The notes under the pieces are model-generated. The model worked only from the letters and a program-made list of their open reading frames with translations, was not told the DNA's origin and did no database searches. Shown piece by piece: positions 1 to 9,769 of a DNA stretch of 64,000 nucleotides; position 1 is the first letter of the stretch; each line of letters begins with the position of its first letter. A program made the position numbers and the translations under genes. The DNA is taken from positions 6,475-70,474 of the forward strand of contig DATLHO010000046.1 of the NCBI GenBank assembly GCA_035539855.1, given 5' to 3'. Source of the stretch: DATLHO01 sp035539855. GTDB lineage: Bacteria; Bacteroidota; Ignavibacteria; OLB7.

Positions 1-1828
1 CGCTCCGACTTGCACATCAGGTGCGCGACCTCCAGTGACGTGAGGTTCATTCGCAGGAACGAGCAGATCTTCAGCTCCATCTTCGTCAGCTCCGGATACG
101 TTGTTATCAGCTGCGACTGAAACGCCGGGTACGTCTGTTGGAAGTCGGCTTCGAACTTCGCCCAGTCTATCGCCGCGCAGGGAAGGTCCTTGAGCTTCTC
201 GCGTATCTGTTTTACGATGTCGAGAAGATCGCTATTGCCGCGCATTATTGCTCGAAGATCGTTGCGGAATTTCCCAAGCAGCTCAGTCTGTTTTGCGAGA
301 CTTAATGCGGTCGATGCAAGTTCCCTCTGTTTGTGCTCGAGATCGCGCTCGAGGAGTGTGGCCCGAAGGTTCGCCGCTAGGGCGGCCGAGTGATCGCTCG
401 TTCGCTGCGCCTCTAGACTCGCCATCGCACGCTGGTGTTGAATCGAGAGAACGCGCAAATGGGCTGCAGCTGACTGCAATTCGCAACGGAGGACTCGATG
501 GGCTTCGAAATGGTAGCGCGCGATCTCCAGATAGCCGGTTTCACCATAAAGGTGACTGAGCTCCTGATGATACCAAGCACGCGCATCCTTGGCACTGTCC
601 AGCTGCGCTATTCCTTCTTCCAGATACGATATTGCAGCCGCGACATCGCGATGAGGATTGATCGGATGAGCTAACGCGACCCCGATCGCGCCCAACCACC
701 TGCCGAGTTCATTGCGCGTGCCGACCGTGCGTGCTGCCTCGATCGCGGCCTCGAAACTCTTCCTCGCCTCAACAAACTCAAAGCATTCGATTTGTAGTAG
801 GCCCGACAACCCAAGAGCGAACGACATCTCTACGCAATTGCCGCACGACCGCATCAATGTCGTGGCCTGGTTGACATACGCCCTTGCCTCAGAAAACCGG
901 CCGGCACAATAATGCGCTTCACCGATTATGCCATTCAAGGCCGCCATATAGTTTTGATCGGATTCAGCTAGCACTGCCAGTGCTTTCTGAGCATATTCGA
1001 TTGTGCAGTCGACATCCCTTAGATTGGCACAGACTAACGCAATTTCCGTTAGACAGAACGCGACGTATGTTGGCAATCCCACTTGCTCAGCGACATTCAG
1101 TGCATCGAACAGTGCATCGAGGGCGCTGGCATATTGGCCGGTCTCGTTTCGGCATTGGCCAAGACTATTCAGGACAACGGCTTTGTGAGTCATGTTCCCG
1201 CTAGCTTCACTTGCACGCAGCGCGATCTCGAGCACCTCCATTGCACCAGAGCAATCACCCCGAAACCGCATAACCTGGGAGAGAGTTGCCGCGCTCATTG
1301 CTATGCCTCCTTCATATCCAATGTCGCGCGAAGCCGATAGAGCCTTCACGGCTTCGCGCTCCGACTGCACCAGATCGCCGAGTTTGCCAAGGATGGCGCT
1401 GAGCATGGAACGGCAGTCCGCGATCGCGCGAGCATCTGCACACGACTCCGCGATGGCTAGGCCGCGTTGGATCGTATCGCGTGCCATCTCCAAGCGCTCT
1501 CCGTGCGCAAGTGCCCGACTGAGTTCGTAAAGCGCGCGATGCTGGCCGGCGCGATCTTGCAGGCGTTGGGAAAGTTCACTTGCGCGGAGAGCGAGGTCAT
1601 GCGCGGCGGCAACTTCGCCTAGAACACAGTGTGCTTGGCTCGAGCGGTATAGCACGTAGGCAAGTGCTGAATCGTCGGACGCGCCCCTGCCGCGACTTCA
1701 AGTTCAGCGCAGAGCAGAAGAACGTCCAACGCGCTCTCCTTGGACCGAACCTTGAGTGTCTGCAATCTTCTGAATCGTTCGCCATTTGCCATCGACTCGA
1801 AGACTGCAGCCGGCCGATCAATCGACAT
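1..1828 (-). CDS. TPR-repeat regulator with C-terminal LuxR-like HTH (3' end off window; apparent frameshift)
   Basis: This is a cytoplasmic tetratricopeptide-repeat protein that ends in a LuxR/GerE-like helix-turn-helix, a family common in Bacteroidota. The reading frame is open to the left edge, so the HTH is cut off. The central 500 or so residues are helical TPR-like repeats rich in Ala, Leu and Glu, followed by a charged coiled coil. The last visible part contains TYPELTKMELKICSFLRMNL, which matches the start of the HTH in these proteins. No signal peptide or membrane segment is visible. ATG 1828 is preceded by AAAGGA at 7 bases; ATG 1858 is an alternative. The N-terminal part lies in another frame and joins the rest only if one base is added in the CCCC at 1684-1687. 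This could be a sequencing undercall or a real disruption. GC is lower than in neighbours. The DNA target is unknown. Confidence 0.72.
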
Positions 1829-1934
1829 CGCGGGATCCTTTGATGACATTGGTTTCATCCGCGTTTGTGGTCGATAGGGTTCAGGCGTGCGCCAGGGTAC
1901 ATGGCACGTCCGCCACGGCTTTGCGAGAAAGAGG

Positions 1935-1962
1935 GCTGCGGAGAATGACCGATCTCCGCAGC
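1935..1962 (-). terminator. Rho-independent terminator after the SBBP propeller gene
   Basis: A perfect 10-bp inverted repeat (GCTGCGGAGA / TCTCCGCAGC) with an 8-base loop lies just past the stop codon at 1977. On the minus strand it is followed by CCCTCTTTCT. Confidence 0.7.
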
Positions 1963-1976
1963 TCTTCACAATTCGA

Positions 1977-3521
1977 CTAGTCGAGAGTAGGGGGTATAGA
2001 TCGCTGCGCTCGTTCCAGCTTCGCGACGCGCGGCAGCATCGACTGCCCGTAGCCCGCGACGAAGATATCCACTCCGCCGGCCGAGGTCAACGAGGCCGTG
2101 CCTTCGGAGTGATCGAAGTCGCAGGTGCCGCTGAAATAGCCGGTGACCGCTACGCCGGAGCCTGCTGATACGACTGCGCTGGCGGTGCCCCCGTTCGTTC
2201 CGTCGATGCCGAACGCCCAGTCGAGCGCTCCTACCGGGGTATAGCGCGCGACATACGGAACAGCGTTCGGGGCTGTGGCGGAGACATTGCTGACTCCGGT
2301 TCCCGGATCGAAGTCCACGGTGCCAGTGAAATGACCCGCTATCAGAACGTTGTCCTGCGCATCCACTATCACGCTGTGAGCGATGTCGCTGCCGGAGCCG
2401 CCGATACCAGATGCCCACTGATACACACCAGCCGCCGAGTACTTCGCGAGATAGATGTCGACGCCTCCGCCAGCCGTCTGACCTGCGATGCCGGCACCCG
2501 GATCGAAGTCGACGGTGCCGGAGAAGGCACCGGTGAGATAAACGTCGCCGGTCGAATCGACCGCGACATCGTTCGAGTTGTGGCCGCCGAGCGAAAATGC
2601 CCAGAGGCAGCTCCCGGAGGCCGAGTACTTCGCGACGTACGGATCCTCGCCCCCCTGACTGCTGACGTTGCCCTGCCCAAGATTCGTAGTGCCATTGAAC
2701 GCTCCGCAGAGAATGACGTTGCCCGTGGCATCGCACGAGACACCATTCGGATATGTTCGCCAGTCGGCGTTCTTCCCGCTCGCCCCCAATTTGCGAACCC
2801 AGGTGAACGATCCACCGGGCGAGTACTTCGCAACAAACGTGGAGGGCGAGATCGTCTTCAATGTCGTTGTTCGCGAACCCGGGTCGAAGTCGACGGTTCC
2901 GCTGAATGCGCCAACGACGTAAACGTTGCCGGTCGGATCGAATTCCACATCGGACGGGCCCCAGGCTGCCAGCACGAACGCCCAGAGAAAGCCGCCATTA
3001 TCGGTGTACTTCGCGACAAACGTCTGCTGACTTGTCGTCGTGCGAGTTGCCACTCCAGGACCTGGGTCGAAGTCGCCCGACCCGGAGAAGGCGCCGGTGA
3101 CGACGATGTTGCCCGACGCATCGATGTCGATGCCTCTGCCTTCACTTCCGTCACCGGTGGCCGCGGTCGCGCCGAGTCGGAAGGCCCAGAGATAGGCGCC
3201 GGTGGCGTCGTACTTCGCAACGAATGCGTCAGGATTATCGGTCGATGTCAGCGCCGCCACGCCGACGCCGGGGTCGAAATCGATCGTGCCATTGAAACTG
3301 CCGGTGACGTAGACGTTGCCGGCACCGTCGGCGACGATCGCTTGACCACGATCATGGATCGGGTCCGAAATGCCTCCTCCTACACCGAATTGGTGCGCGT
3401 AGAAGTAGCCGGGAGCTTGAGCGACGAGTCGTGGCGTGGCCAGGACGAGCAGTGTGAGGAGTGCGAGGAGCTTGACGGTGCGCTGCGCACGGCGGTTCCT
3501 GAAACGACGTTGCTGTTGCAT
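1977..3521 (-). CDS. Secreted SBBP-repeat beta-propeller protein
   Basis: A 514-residue exported protein made of seven repeats of about 60 residues. Each carries a core like GNVYVTGSFNGTIDFDPG followed by FVAKY and a WA(F) pair, which is the SBBP (seven-bladed beta-propeller) signature. An N-terminal signal peptide is visible: basic residues, a Leu/Ala core around residues 18-30, then VAQA. There is no recognisable T9SS tail, so its route past the outer membrane is unclear. Function is unknown; such proteins are thought to be extracellular binding scaffolds. A promoter-like TAGCTTTG lies 113 bases upstream and a terminator follows the stop. The gene is monocistronic, between the TPR regulator and the T9SS cargo genes. 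Confidence 0.8.
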   Translation of the reverse strand: MQQQRRFRNRRAQRTVKLLALLTLLVLATPRLVAQAPGYFYAHQFGVGGGISDPIHDRGQAIVADGAGNVYVTGSFNGTIDFDPGVGVAALTSTDNPDAFVAKYDATGAYLWAFRLGATAATGDGSEGRGIDIDASGNIVVTGAFSGSGDFDPGPGVATRTTTSQQTFVAKYTDNGGFLWAFVLAAWGPSDVEFDPTGNVYVVGAFSGTVDFDPGSRTTTLKTISPSTFVAKYSPGGSFTWVRKLGASGKNADWRTYPNGVSCDATGNVILCGAFNGTTNLGQGNVSSQGGEDPYVAKYSASGSCLWAFSLGGHNSNDVAVDSTGDVYLTGAFSGTVDFDPGAGIAGQTAGGGVDIYLAKYSAAGVYQWASGIGGSGSDIAHSVIVDAQDNVLIAGHFTGTVDFDPGTGVSNVSATAPNAVPYVARYTPVGALDWAFGIDGTNGGTASAVVSAGSGVAVTGYFSGTCDFDHSEGTASLTSAGGVDIFVAGYGQSMLPRVAKLERAQRSIPPTLD

Positions 3522-4078
3522 CGCGTTGACCTGCGGATGATGTGTGGAAAGGGATGTCGGCCGTATTTCGCCCGGCCGGCGGGGAGGGTGGAATCGTGAC
3601 TCGCCACGGAAGGGGCTCCGAGCGGGCGCGATGCAAAGCTAGAGTGGTGGGATGCGGAACAGATACCGGGATAGGTACGGGGATTCGAGTCGGGGCGGCA
3701 AGGGCAGCGGCGCTCCTCGATGAGAGGGGCCCGAGGGCACACTGAACGGGACCACCTAGGCGATGTCGGCGCTGCAGGCGCGCCCCTCGCACCCTCGGCG
3801 ATCGTAGGCCACCGCGCCGCGACGACGGCGTGGCGCAGGGAGGATCCACACACTTCCCAGAGCGCTGGTGGATTATCGTCCACTCAGTGGTTGAAAATCA
3901 ACCACCAGCAGCCGATTCTCCAAACATTCGACGTTCTCTGTGTCGGGCGCGCTTCGTTAGAGTGTGCGATGATCACGTCCGCGCTTCGCGGAACTTCGGG
4001 CCCGCTCGGCGCCTCCGTCGAGAACCACGAACGTGCCCTGCTCGAGAGCATGTCGTCGTGTACCGTCGCTGAAAGGAA
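3522..4078. other. Intergenic region with no recognised gene
   Basis: 557 bases between two minus-strand genes. Apart from the promoter-like element at 3634-3641 I see no convincing gene. Frames here lack good starts and family motifs. The part near 3850-3980 is noticeably more AT-rich than its surroundings. Confidence 0.6.
3634..3641 (-). promoter_or_regulatory. -7 promoter element TAGCTTTG for the SBBP gene
   Basis: An exact match on the minus strand to the Bacteroidota consensus TAnnTTTG. No clear TTG sits at the -33 position. It would give a 5' leader of roughly 105 bases. Confidence 0.45.
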
Positions 4079-6751
4079 TCACCGCCTCCAGTCGTGCACC
4101 ACCGCGATCCTCGTGTGCGCCGTTCGGCTGCCGACGCTGGCGCGAAGCTCGTAGTTGCCGTCGATCAGATCCGACACGTCGAGAGTCACTTCGATCCAGC
4201 CGGGCGAGGCGATGTCGCGCTCGATCGTTCGCACGAGCCGTCCGCGCGTGTCGAACAGGTGCACGGCGAGACGGCCGATCTCCGGCACGTCCATGCGCAG
4301 CGTTGCTCGCGTCTGCGCGGGCGTCGGCCAAACAGGACTCGTCGCGAACGAGAAGGGCTGCGTGCCGGGCTGAGTGCCGGGCGGCGGGTCCGGCTGCGCA
4401 ATCACCCGCGGAATCTCCGAGCGCGGAATCGCGACCCCGAAGATGTCCGCGTCAGCGCTCGATGTGTCCGACCATGCGGCATAGAGCGTGTCGCCGTGGA
4501 AGTAGGCGGACGGGCGGATCAGGTGCGCACCCTCGGCGATGGACTTCCACGGCGCCGCGGCGGCGAGGCGGCGACTGGCGCGGGTGACCAGCACGCCGAT
4601 GTCACTCGACGCGACGATCGCAACGGATGTGTCCGACGGATCCAGGAGGAAGTAGGCGTCGCGCAGCGACTCGACAGGCGGCAGCAACGTCGTTGAAAGC
4701 GTGGCTCCTTTGACGAGCTTTTCGCGAATGAGGATCGTCTTGTCCGACCTATCGATCGAGATCAGGAAGTACCGGTCGGGACCCGCGGGCAGGGCGGTCA
4801 CTATCGAATCGATATCGCTGACCGTGAACGTGTCGACCTTCGTGATCGCGGGGCCGACGATCCGGGCGGAGAGCGAGGACGGCCCGCGGGGATGCATCAG
4901 CAGGAGCCGGCCGGTGTCGAGGTAGACGGAGTACCGGAAGTACTTTCCGCCGGTGACGTCTCTTGTCCAACGCAGCGGTCCAAGTATCGAACCCGACTGG
5001 GCAGCGGTCTCTCGCATGTTGACGGGAACGACACCTGCGATCTCCAGACCATCGACCGAGACGCTGTACGACCACGAGAGCATGACGTTGTCGGGCGAGT
5101 CATGTGTCTCGTACAGCGTCGGCCAGCTGGCGCCAAACAGCTTGAGGACGTGACGCCCGTGCGCGGGCTCCTGCGGCATCGTGCCCGGCCATGCCTCGAG
5201 TCGTTCGAGTATCGAGGCGCCGCGGATCCTGCGGTAGCGTCCCGCGGACGACCGCCCCTCCTTCACGATGAATGGTGGTGCGTCGCGTGCGCTGTCGAGG
5301 CCGGCGTCAGCCCAGTTCATGAAGCTGAAACCTATTCTCGCCGAATGGAATGAAACGCAGACCTTGCCGCGATCGAGAAAGACATTCGGCTCCGTCTCGT
5401 CGACTCCGCTCGGAAACCGGCGGGTGGGCGCCAAAAGCGTGTCGCCGAGAACGGTGACGGAGCTCATCCCGCGAAGCCCCGACGTGCGTGTGACGCGAGG
5501 GAACGGGCGGGTCGTGTCGTCGTAGGCACAGTCATCGATCGGCGCTGCCCCTCCCGACGACGCCGTGATCGCACCCGACGACGATACCAGGAAGTAGAAG
5601 TGCACGTCGACGTCGTAGTAGCCCGGGTTCCTCCACTCCGAGAAGCGAACGACAACCGTGACGAGCGTGCGATTGCCGCAGAGTCGTGTTGCCGTCGCCG
5701 ATTGGATTCTGACGCCTTCGCGGCTACTCGAGCCTGCATAGACGTCCTGGATGTGTGCGACCCTCCTCCGCGGCTCGCCACCGGGAATCCACGACAACGC
5801 AGTGAACTCGATGCGAACGTAGTCGGGCCCGACATCCTGATACGAGAACACCGGATAGAGAACGATGATGGAGTCGCCCGCGATTGCGAGTGCAGTCAAT
5901 GCAAGCGCGCCGGGCGGGATCGGAAGGACAACGCTGTCGAGAAGCTGGTCGCTGAACGCAGAGGGATATCGAAGGATCGTCGAATCGCGAAGGACGACAA
6001 CGCTCGAATCAGGAAACAGCATGTGAGCCAGGGCGAACCGCTGGCTCAATGTCGATGAGACCGGACGGATTCGATTCGCGCCGTCGACGATGATCACTCC
6101 GTCGGCGGTGGGAATCTCGATGAGATCGGGTTGTCCGGCGAGGCGTCGCGCGCCGCCGGTCGTGCGCCTTCCGATCGACGCGCGATCGATCAGCGTCGAA
6201 CCGTCGCGCGCGAACCGATGGACGGAGAGCTCGCCGAGTGAATCCGACCAGATCAGTGTGACGCCGGCGACCGTGACGAACGTCTCGATCGACGACAGCG
6301 CCGTCGAGCTTGACTGCAGGTAGGTGGGCGCGCCTTCGAGCACACCGTCGAGCGCAACGCGCTGAGAGTACACGCCGGGAGCATCGGTTCGACGGTCACC
6401 CCAGACCACGATGAACCCCGCGCCGAGCGGCGCGACGGCGACGGCCTTGGCGGGACGAAACGACGTGTCGACCAGAAGCCGTGGACGGCCGGAGTCCGCG
6501 GCGCTCCTCACCTGATAGTACAATCGGCCGATCGTCGCACCACCGACATCGTCCGCGGCTCCCCACGCGACGAGCGTCGACGTGCCGTTCGTCGCGGCGG
6601 CCTGGATGCGCGCGAACGTCGGAACCGTATCGTAGCCGATGCGATGCGTGATGTTGATCGGCTGGAACTGCGCCGCAACGACAAGGGGCAGCGTGGCGAG
6701 CCAGAGGACGACGAGTGAGGACCGCGTGCGGAAGAATACCCGGCCAGCCAT
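4079..6751 (-). CDS. T9SS cargo protein, paralogue of the next gene
   Basis: An 890-residue secreted protein. It begins with a basic signal peptide and a hydrophobic core ending near VVAAQ. The C-terminal 80 or so residues form a T9SS type A sorting domain, with the typical WPTPAQTRATLRMDVP start, a LFDTRGRLVRTIE segment and a terminal strand. The long middle is beta-rich with many short VAW, VVW and IVV strands and suggests a propeller, but I recognise no family. It is a tandem paralogue of the protein at 6900-9587. Both share the start region, the IGYDTVPTFARIQAAAT segment and the tail, and their leaders are also alike. Predicted location is the cell surface or outside the cell. The role is unknown. 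Confidence 0.8.
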   Translation of the reverse strand: MAGRVFFRTRSSLVVLWLATLPLVVAAQFQPINITHRIGYDTVPTFARIQAAATNGTSTLVAWGAADDVGGATIGRLYYQVRSAADSGRPRLLVDTSFRPAKAVAVAPLGAGFIVVWGDRRTDAPGVYSQRVALDGVLEGAPTYLQSSSTALSSIETFVTVAGVTLIWSDSLGELSVHRFARDGSTLIDRASIGRRTTGGARRLAGQPDLIEIPTADGVIIVDGANRIRPVSSTLSQRFALAHMLFPDSSVVVLRDSTILRYPSAFSDQLLDSVVLPIPPGALALTALAIAGDSIIVLYPVFSYQDVGPDYVRIEFTALSWIPGGEPRRRVAHIQDVYAGSSSREGVRIQSATATRLCGNRTLVTVVVRFSEWRNPGYYDVDVHFYFLVSSSGAITASSGGAAPIDDCAYDDTTRPFPRVTRTSGLRGMSSVTVLGDTLLAPTRRFPSGVDETEPNVFLDRGKVCVSFHSARIGFSFMNWADAGLDSARDAPPFIVKEGRSSAGRYRRIRGASILERLEAWPGTMPQEPAHGRHVLKLFGASWPTLYETHDSPDNVMLSWSYSVSVDGLEIAGVVPVNMRETAAQSGSILGPLRWTRDVTGGKYFRYSVYLDTGRLLLMHPRGPSSLSARIVGPAITKVDTFTVSDIDSIVTALPAGPDRYFLISIDRSDKTILIREKLVKGATLSTTLLPPVESLRDAYFLLDPSDTSVAIVASSDIGVLVTRASRRLAAAAPWKSIAEGAHLIRPSAYFHGDTLYAAWSDTSSADADIFGVAIPRSEIPRVIAQPDPPPGTQPGTQPFSFATSPVWPTPAQTRATLRMDVPEIGRLAVHLFDTRGRLVRTIERDIASPGWIEVTLDVSDLIDGNYELRASVGSRTAHTRIAVVHDWRR

Positions 6752-6899
6752 GTGAGCCTCGCGAATCGGGGTGAGTCGAGAGCGTACAGGACTCCGACAA
6801 CTTACCTCGTTCGCATCAGCGTGCTGCCATCAGGAAAACCCTGACGCTGATCTCGTGCATCAGTATCGTGAACACGGTCCTCCCTGCTCTTCTGTGTAC

Positions 6900-9587
6900 C
6901 TACCAGTCGTGCACCACCGCGATCCTCGCGTGCGTCGTTCGGCTGCCGACGCTGGCGCGAAGCTCGTAGATGCCGTCGATCAGATCCGACACGTCGATCG
7001 TCATGTCGATCCAGCCGGGCGAGGCAATGTCGCGCTCGAACGTTCGCACGACCAGTCCGCGAGTGTCGAACAGGTGCACGGCGAGACGGCCGGCCTCCGG
7101 CACGTCGATCCGCAACGTCGCTCGCGTCTGCGCGGGCGTCGGCCAGACCGGACTCGTTGCGAACGTTCCGGGCTCCGGAGCCGGCGGCGCGACGACCTGC
7201 GGAAGCTCCGTGCGGTGCATCGCGATGCCGTAGATGTCCGCGTCCGCGGTCGATGTATCCGACCATGCGGCATAGAGCGTGTCGCCGAGGAACAGCGCCG
7301 ATGGCTTCGTCAGATTCGCGCCCTCGGTGAGCGTCGTCCACGCCGGTGACTCGACGATGGTGCGACCGGCGCGAATCATGTGAATGCCGACGTCGCTCGC
7401 TCCGAGAATTGCTACCGATGAGTCCGATGGATCGATGAGGAAGAAGAGATCACGCAGCGATGCGAACGCCGGCAGCAACGTGGTCGAAATCGCACCGCCC
7501 TTGACGAGCATCTCGCGAACGACGAGCCCGCCGCCGGAAGTCCGCGCCGAGATCAGGACGTAGCGATCGGAGCCGACGGGCAACGCGGCCAGGATCGGAT
7601 CGACGCCCGGGACCACGAAGGTGTCCACCGCCGCTATCGCCGGACCGACAATTCGCGCGAAGAGACTCGATGTTCCGCGAGGATACAGCAGGAGCGCCCG
7701 GGCGGTATCGAGGTGAACGGCATACGTGAAATTCACGCTGCTCTGGATTTCGAGCTTCCATCGCGGCGGACCCTCGATCGGACCCGAGTAGACGACGGGA
7801 TTGCGCATGGCAATCGGGTAGAATCCGACAATCTCCCGACGGTCGGCCGATACACCGAGGGCCATGTCCATGCGGGAGCCCTGCCAGGAGTCGCCGGTCT
7901 CATAGAGCACGGGCCAGCTTCCGCCGACGGCCATCAGGAGGTGGCTTCCGTGATTCGGTGCTCCGGGATCGTTGCTCGACCACGACTCCAATCGCTCGAT
8001 CGTCGATGCGCCGGAGATCCTGCCATAGCCTTCGTGCGAGGTCCGTCCCGGCGTCCTGTTGAACGTCGGCACGTCGTAGACGCTGTCGGCGCCGATGGCG
8101 GTCCACGGAATGAAGCCGATCGTCGAGCCCTTCCACGCTGATCGGAGCGTCACGATGATCCGGCCCCGGTCGAGCACGACGTTCGGCTCCAGCTCGTCGA
8201 CGTTGCGCAGGAACCGGCGCGTCGGTGCGGAAAACGTGTCGCCGAGCACGCTGACGGCGCTCCGGCTTCGCATGCCCGTCACGCGCGCGACCGGCGGCAC
8301 GGGTCGGGTCGTGTCGTCGAAGTGACAGTCGTCGACTGGAGGCTCCGGAGCAAGCTCCATCGTGACGGCGCCGGAGGGCCACATGAGGAACCGGTGCGTA
8401 CGGAAGCCCTCGATGACACCCGGGCGCAGGTCGGTCGTGTGGCGCGTCACGACCGTAACGAGCGTGCGATTGCCGCACAGCCGGGTCGCGGTCGATGATT
8501 TGATCGAGATCCCGTCGCGGTCGGTGGTCTGATCGACTCTGTATGTCAGAACGACGCGGCGCTGCGGCTCCGCACCGCGGAGCCATGACCAGGTCGCGAA
8601 TTCCATGGTGATGTAGTCCATGCCGCGCGTCTCGTGCGTGAGGATCGCGGAGACAACCACGACGGAATCCCCGGAGACGCCGAGCGAGCTCAAGCCGAGC
8701 GAGGCGCGTGGGATCGAGACGGTGAGACTGTCGAGGACCTCGTCACTGAAGGCGGAGCGGTAGACCTCGACGGTCGAGTCGCGAAGGAACGCAACGCTCG
8801 AGTCCGGCAGCATCGTGTGAGGCAGCGAGAACCGCGGGATCAACGCCGGGCTGACCGATCGAATGCCGCTCGAGCCATCGACGATGGTCACACCCGAGGC
8901 GGTGGGAATCTCGATGAGATCGGGCTGCCCGGCGAGGCGTCGTGCATTGCCGGGCGCGCGCCTGCCGAGCGCCGCGCGGTCGATCAGTGTCGCGCCGTCG
9001 CGCCCGAACCGATGCACGAAGAGCTCGCCGAGTGAATCCGACCAGACCAGCGTGGTCCCGGCGCCGGTCACGAACGTCTCGATCGAAGCGAGCGCCGTCG
9101 CGCTCGCCCTCAGCAAGGTCGGCGCGCCGGCGAACGATCCGTCGAGCGACACTCGTCGCGTGTACATTCCGGCGGCATCCGCTCGACGGTCATCCCAGAC
9201 GACGATGAACCCCGCGTCGATCGGTGCGACGGCGAGGGCGTTGGCCGGACGAAACGACGTGTCGACGAGCAGACGGGTCGTTCCGGAGACAGCCGGGCGC
9301 CGGACGTGGAAATACAGGCGAGAGATCGTCGCGCCGGCGACCTCGTCGGCGGCTCCCCACGCGACGAGCGTCGACATGCCGCTGGTCGCGGCGGCCTGGA
9401 TGCGCGCGAACGTCGGAACCGTATCGTAGCCGATGCGCTGGGTGATGTTGATGGGCTGCGGTTGCGCTGCGGCCGAGATGGGCAGCAGGAGCGTCGCGAT
9501 CCAGAGGAGCGTCACGATGCGGGGTGGCGTCACGATCCGATGGAGGGCGCGAGTGGGTCGTGAACGGGGGGATTTCCTGGCAGCCAT
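6900..9587 (-). CDS. T9SS cargo protein, tandem paralogue
   Basis: An 895-residue secreted protein closely related to the neighbour at 4079-6751. ATG 9587 is preferred over the upstream in-frame ATG 9746 because it aligns with the paralogue's start and puts the signal peptide (LLWIATLLLPISAAAQ) near the N-terminus. The C-terminus is a T9SS type A sorting domain (WPTPAQTRATLRIDVPEAG, then LFDTRGLVVRTFE). The middle keeps the paralogue's pattern of beta strands but differs in many positions. Leaders upstream of both genes share AGGTA(t/a)CTTG-like and GCGAGGCTC blocks, so the promoter was probably duplicated with the gene. The 5' ends of this gene and the plus-strand gene at 9770 are divergent. 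Function is unknown. Confidence 0.8.
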   Translation of the reverse strand: MAARKSPRSRPTRALHRIVTPPRIVTLLWIATLLLPISAAAQPQPINITQRIGYDTVPTFARIQAAATSGMSTLVAWGAADEVAGATISRLYFHVRRPAVSGTTRLLVDTSFRPANALAVAPIDAGFIVVWDDRRADAAGMYTRRVSLDGSFAGAPTLLRASATALASIETFVTGAGTTLVWSDSLGELFVHRFGRDGATLIDRAALGRRAPGNARRLAGQPDLIEIPTASGVTIVDGSSGIRSVSPALIPRFSLPHTMLPDSSVAFLRDSTVEVYRSAFSDEVLDSLTVSIPRASLGLSSLGVSGDSVVVVSAILTHETRGMDYITMEFATWSWLRGAEPQRRVVLTYRVDQTTDRDGISIKSSTATRLCGNRTLVTVVTRHTTDLRPGVIEGFRTHRFLMWPSGAVTMELAPEPPVDDCHFDDTTRPVPPVARVTGMRSRSAVSVLGDTFSAPTRRFLRNVDELEPNVVLDRGRIIVTLRSAWKGSTIGFIPWTAIGADSVYDVPTFNRTPGRTSHEGYGRISGASTIERLESWSSNDPGAPNHGSHLLMAVGGSWPVLYETGDSWQGSRMDMALGVSADRREIVGFYPIAMRNPVVYSGPIEGPPRWKLEIQSSVNFTYAVHLDTARALLLYPRGTSSLFARIVGPAIAAVDTFVVPGVDPILAALPVGSDRYVLISARTSGGGLVVREMLVKGGAISTTLLPAFASLRDLFFLIDPSDSSVAILGASDVGIHMIRAGRTIVESPAWTTLTEGANLTKPSALFLGDTLYAAWSDTSTADADIYGIAMHRTELPQVVAPPAPEPGTFATSPVWPTPAQTRATLRIDVPEAGRLAVHLFDTRGLVVRTFERDIASPGWIDMTIDVSDLIDGIYELRASVGSRTTHARIAVVHDW

Positions 9588-9769
9588 GCGAGCCTCGCAA
9601 AGCGGGTGAGTCGGGAGCGCACGTGGACGCCGGCAAGATACCTCCCTCGCGCGTACAGGCTTACACCGCCACAGCGCCTCGCATTTCCCCAGAGACCGCC
9701 ACAGCAACCGGCCGCGGTAACGGTGACTGCCTCGTCGAGGTCTCATTGCTGGGGCCGATCGAGTTCACT

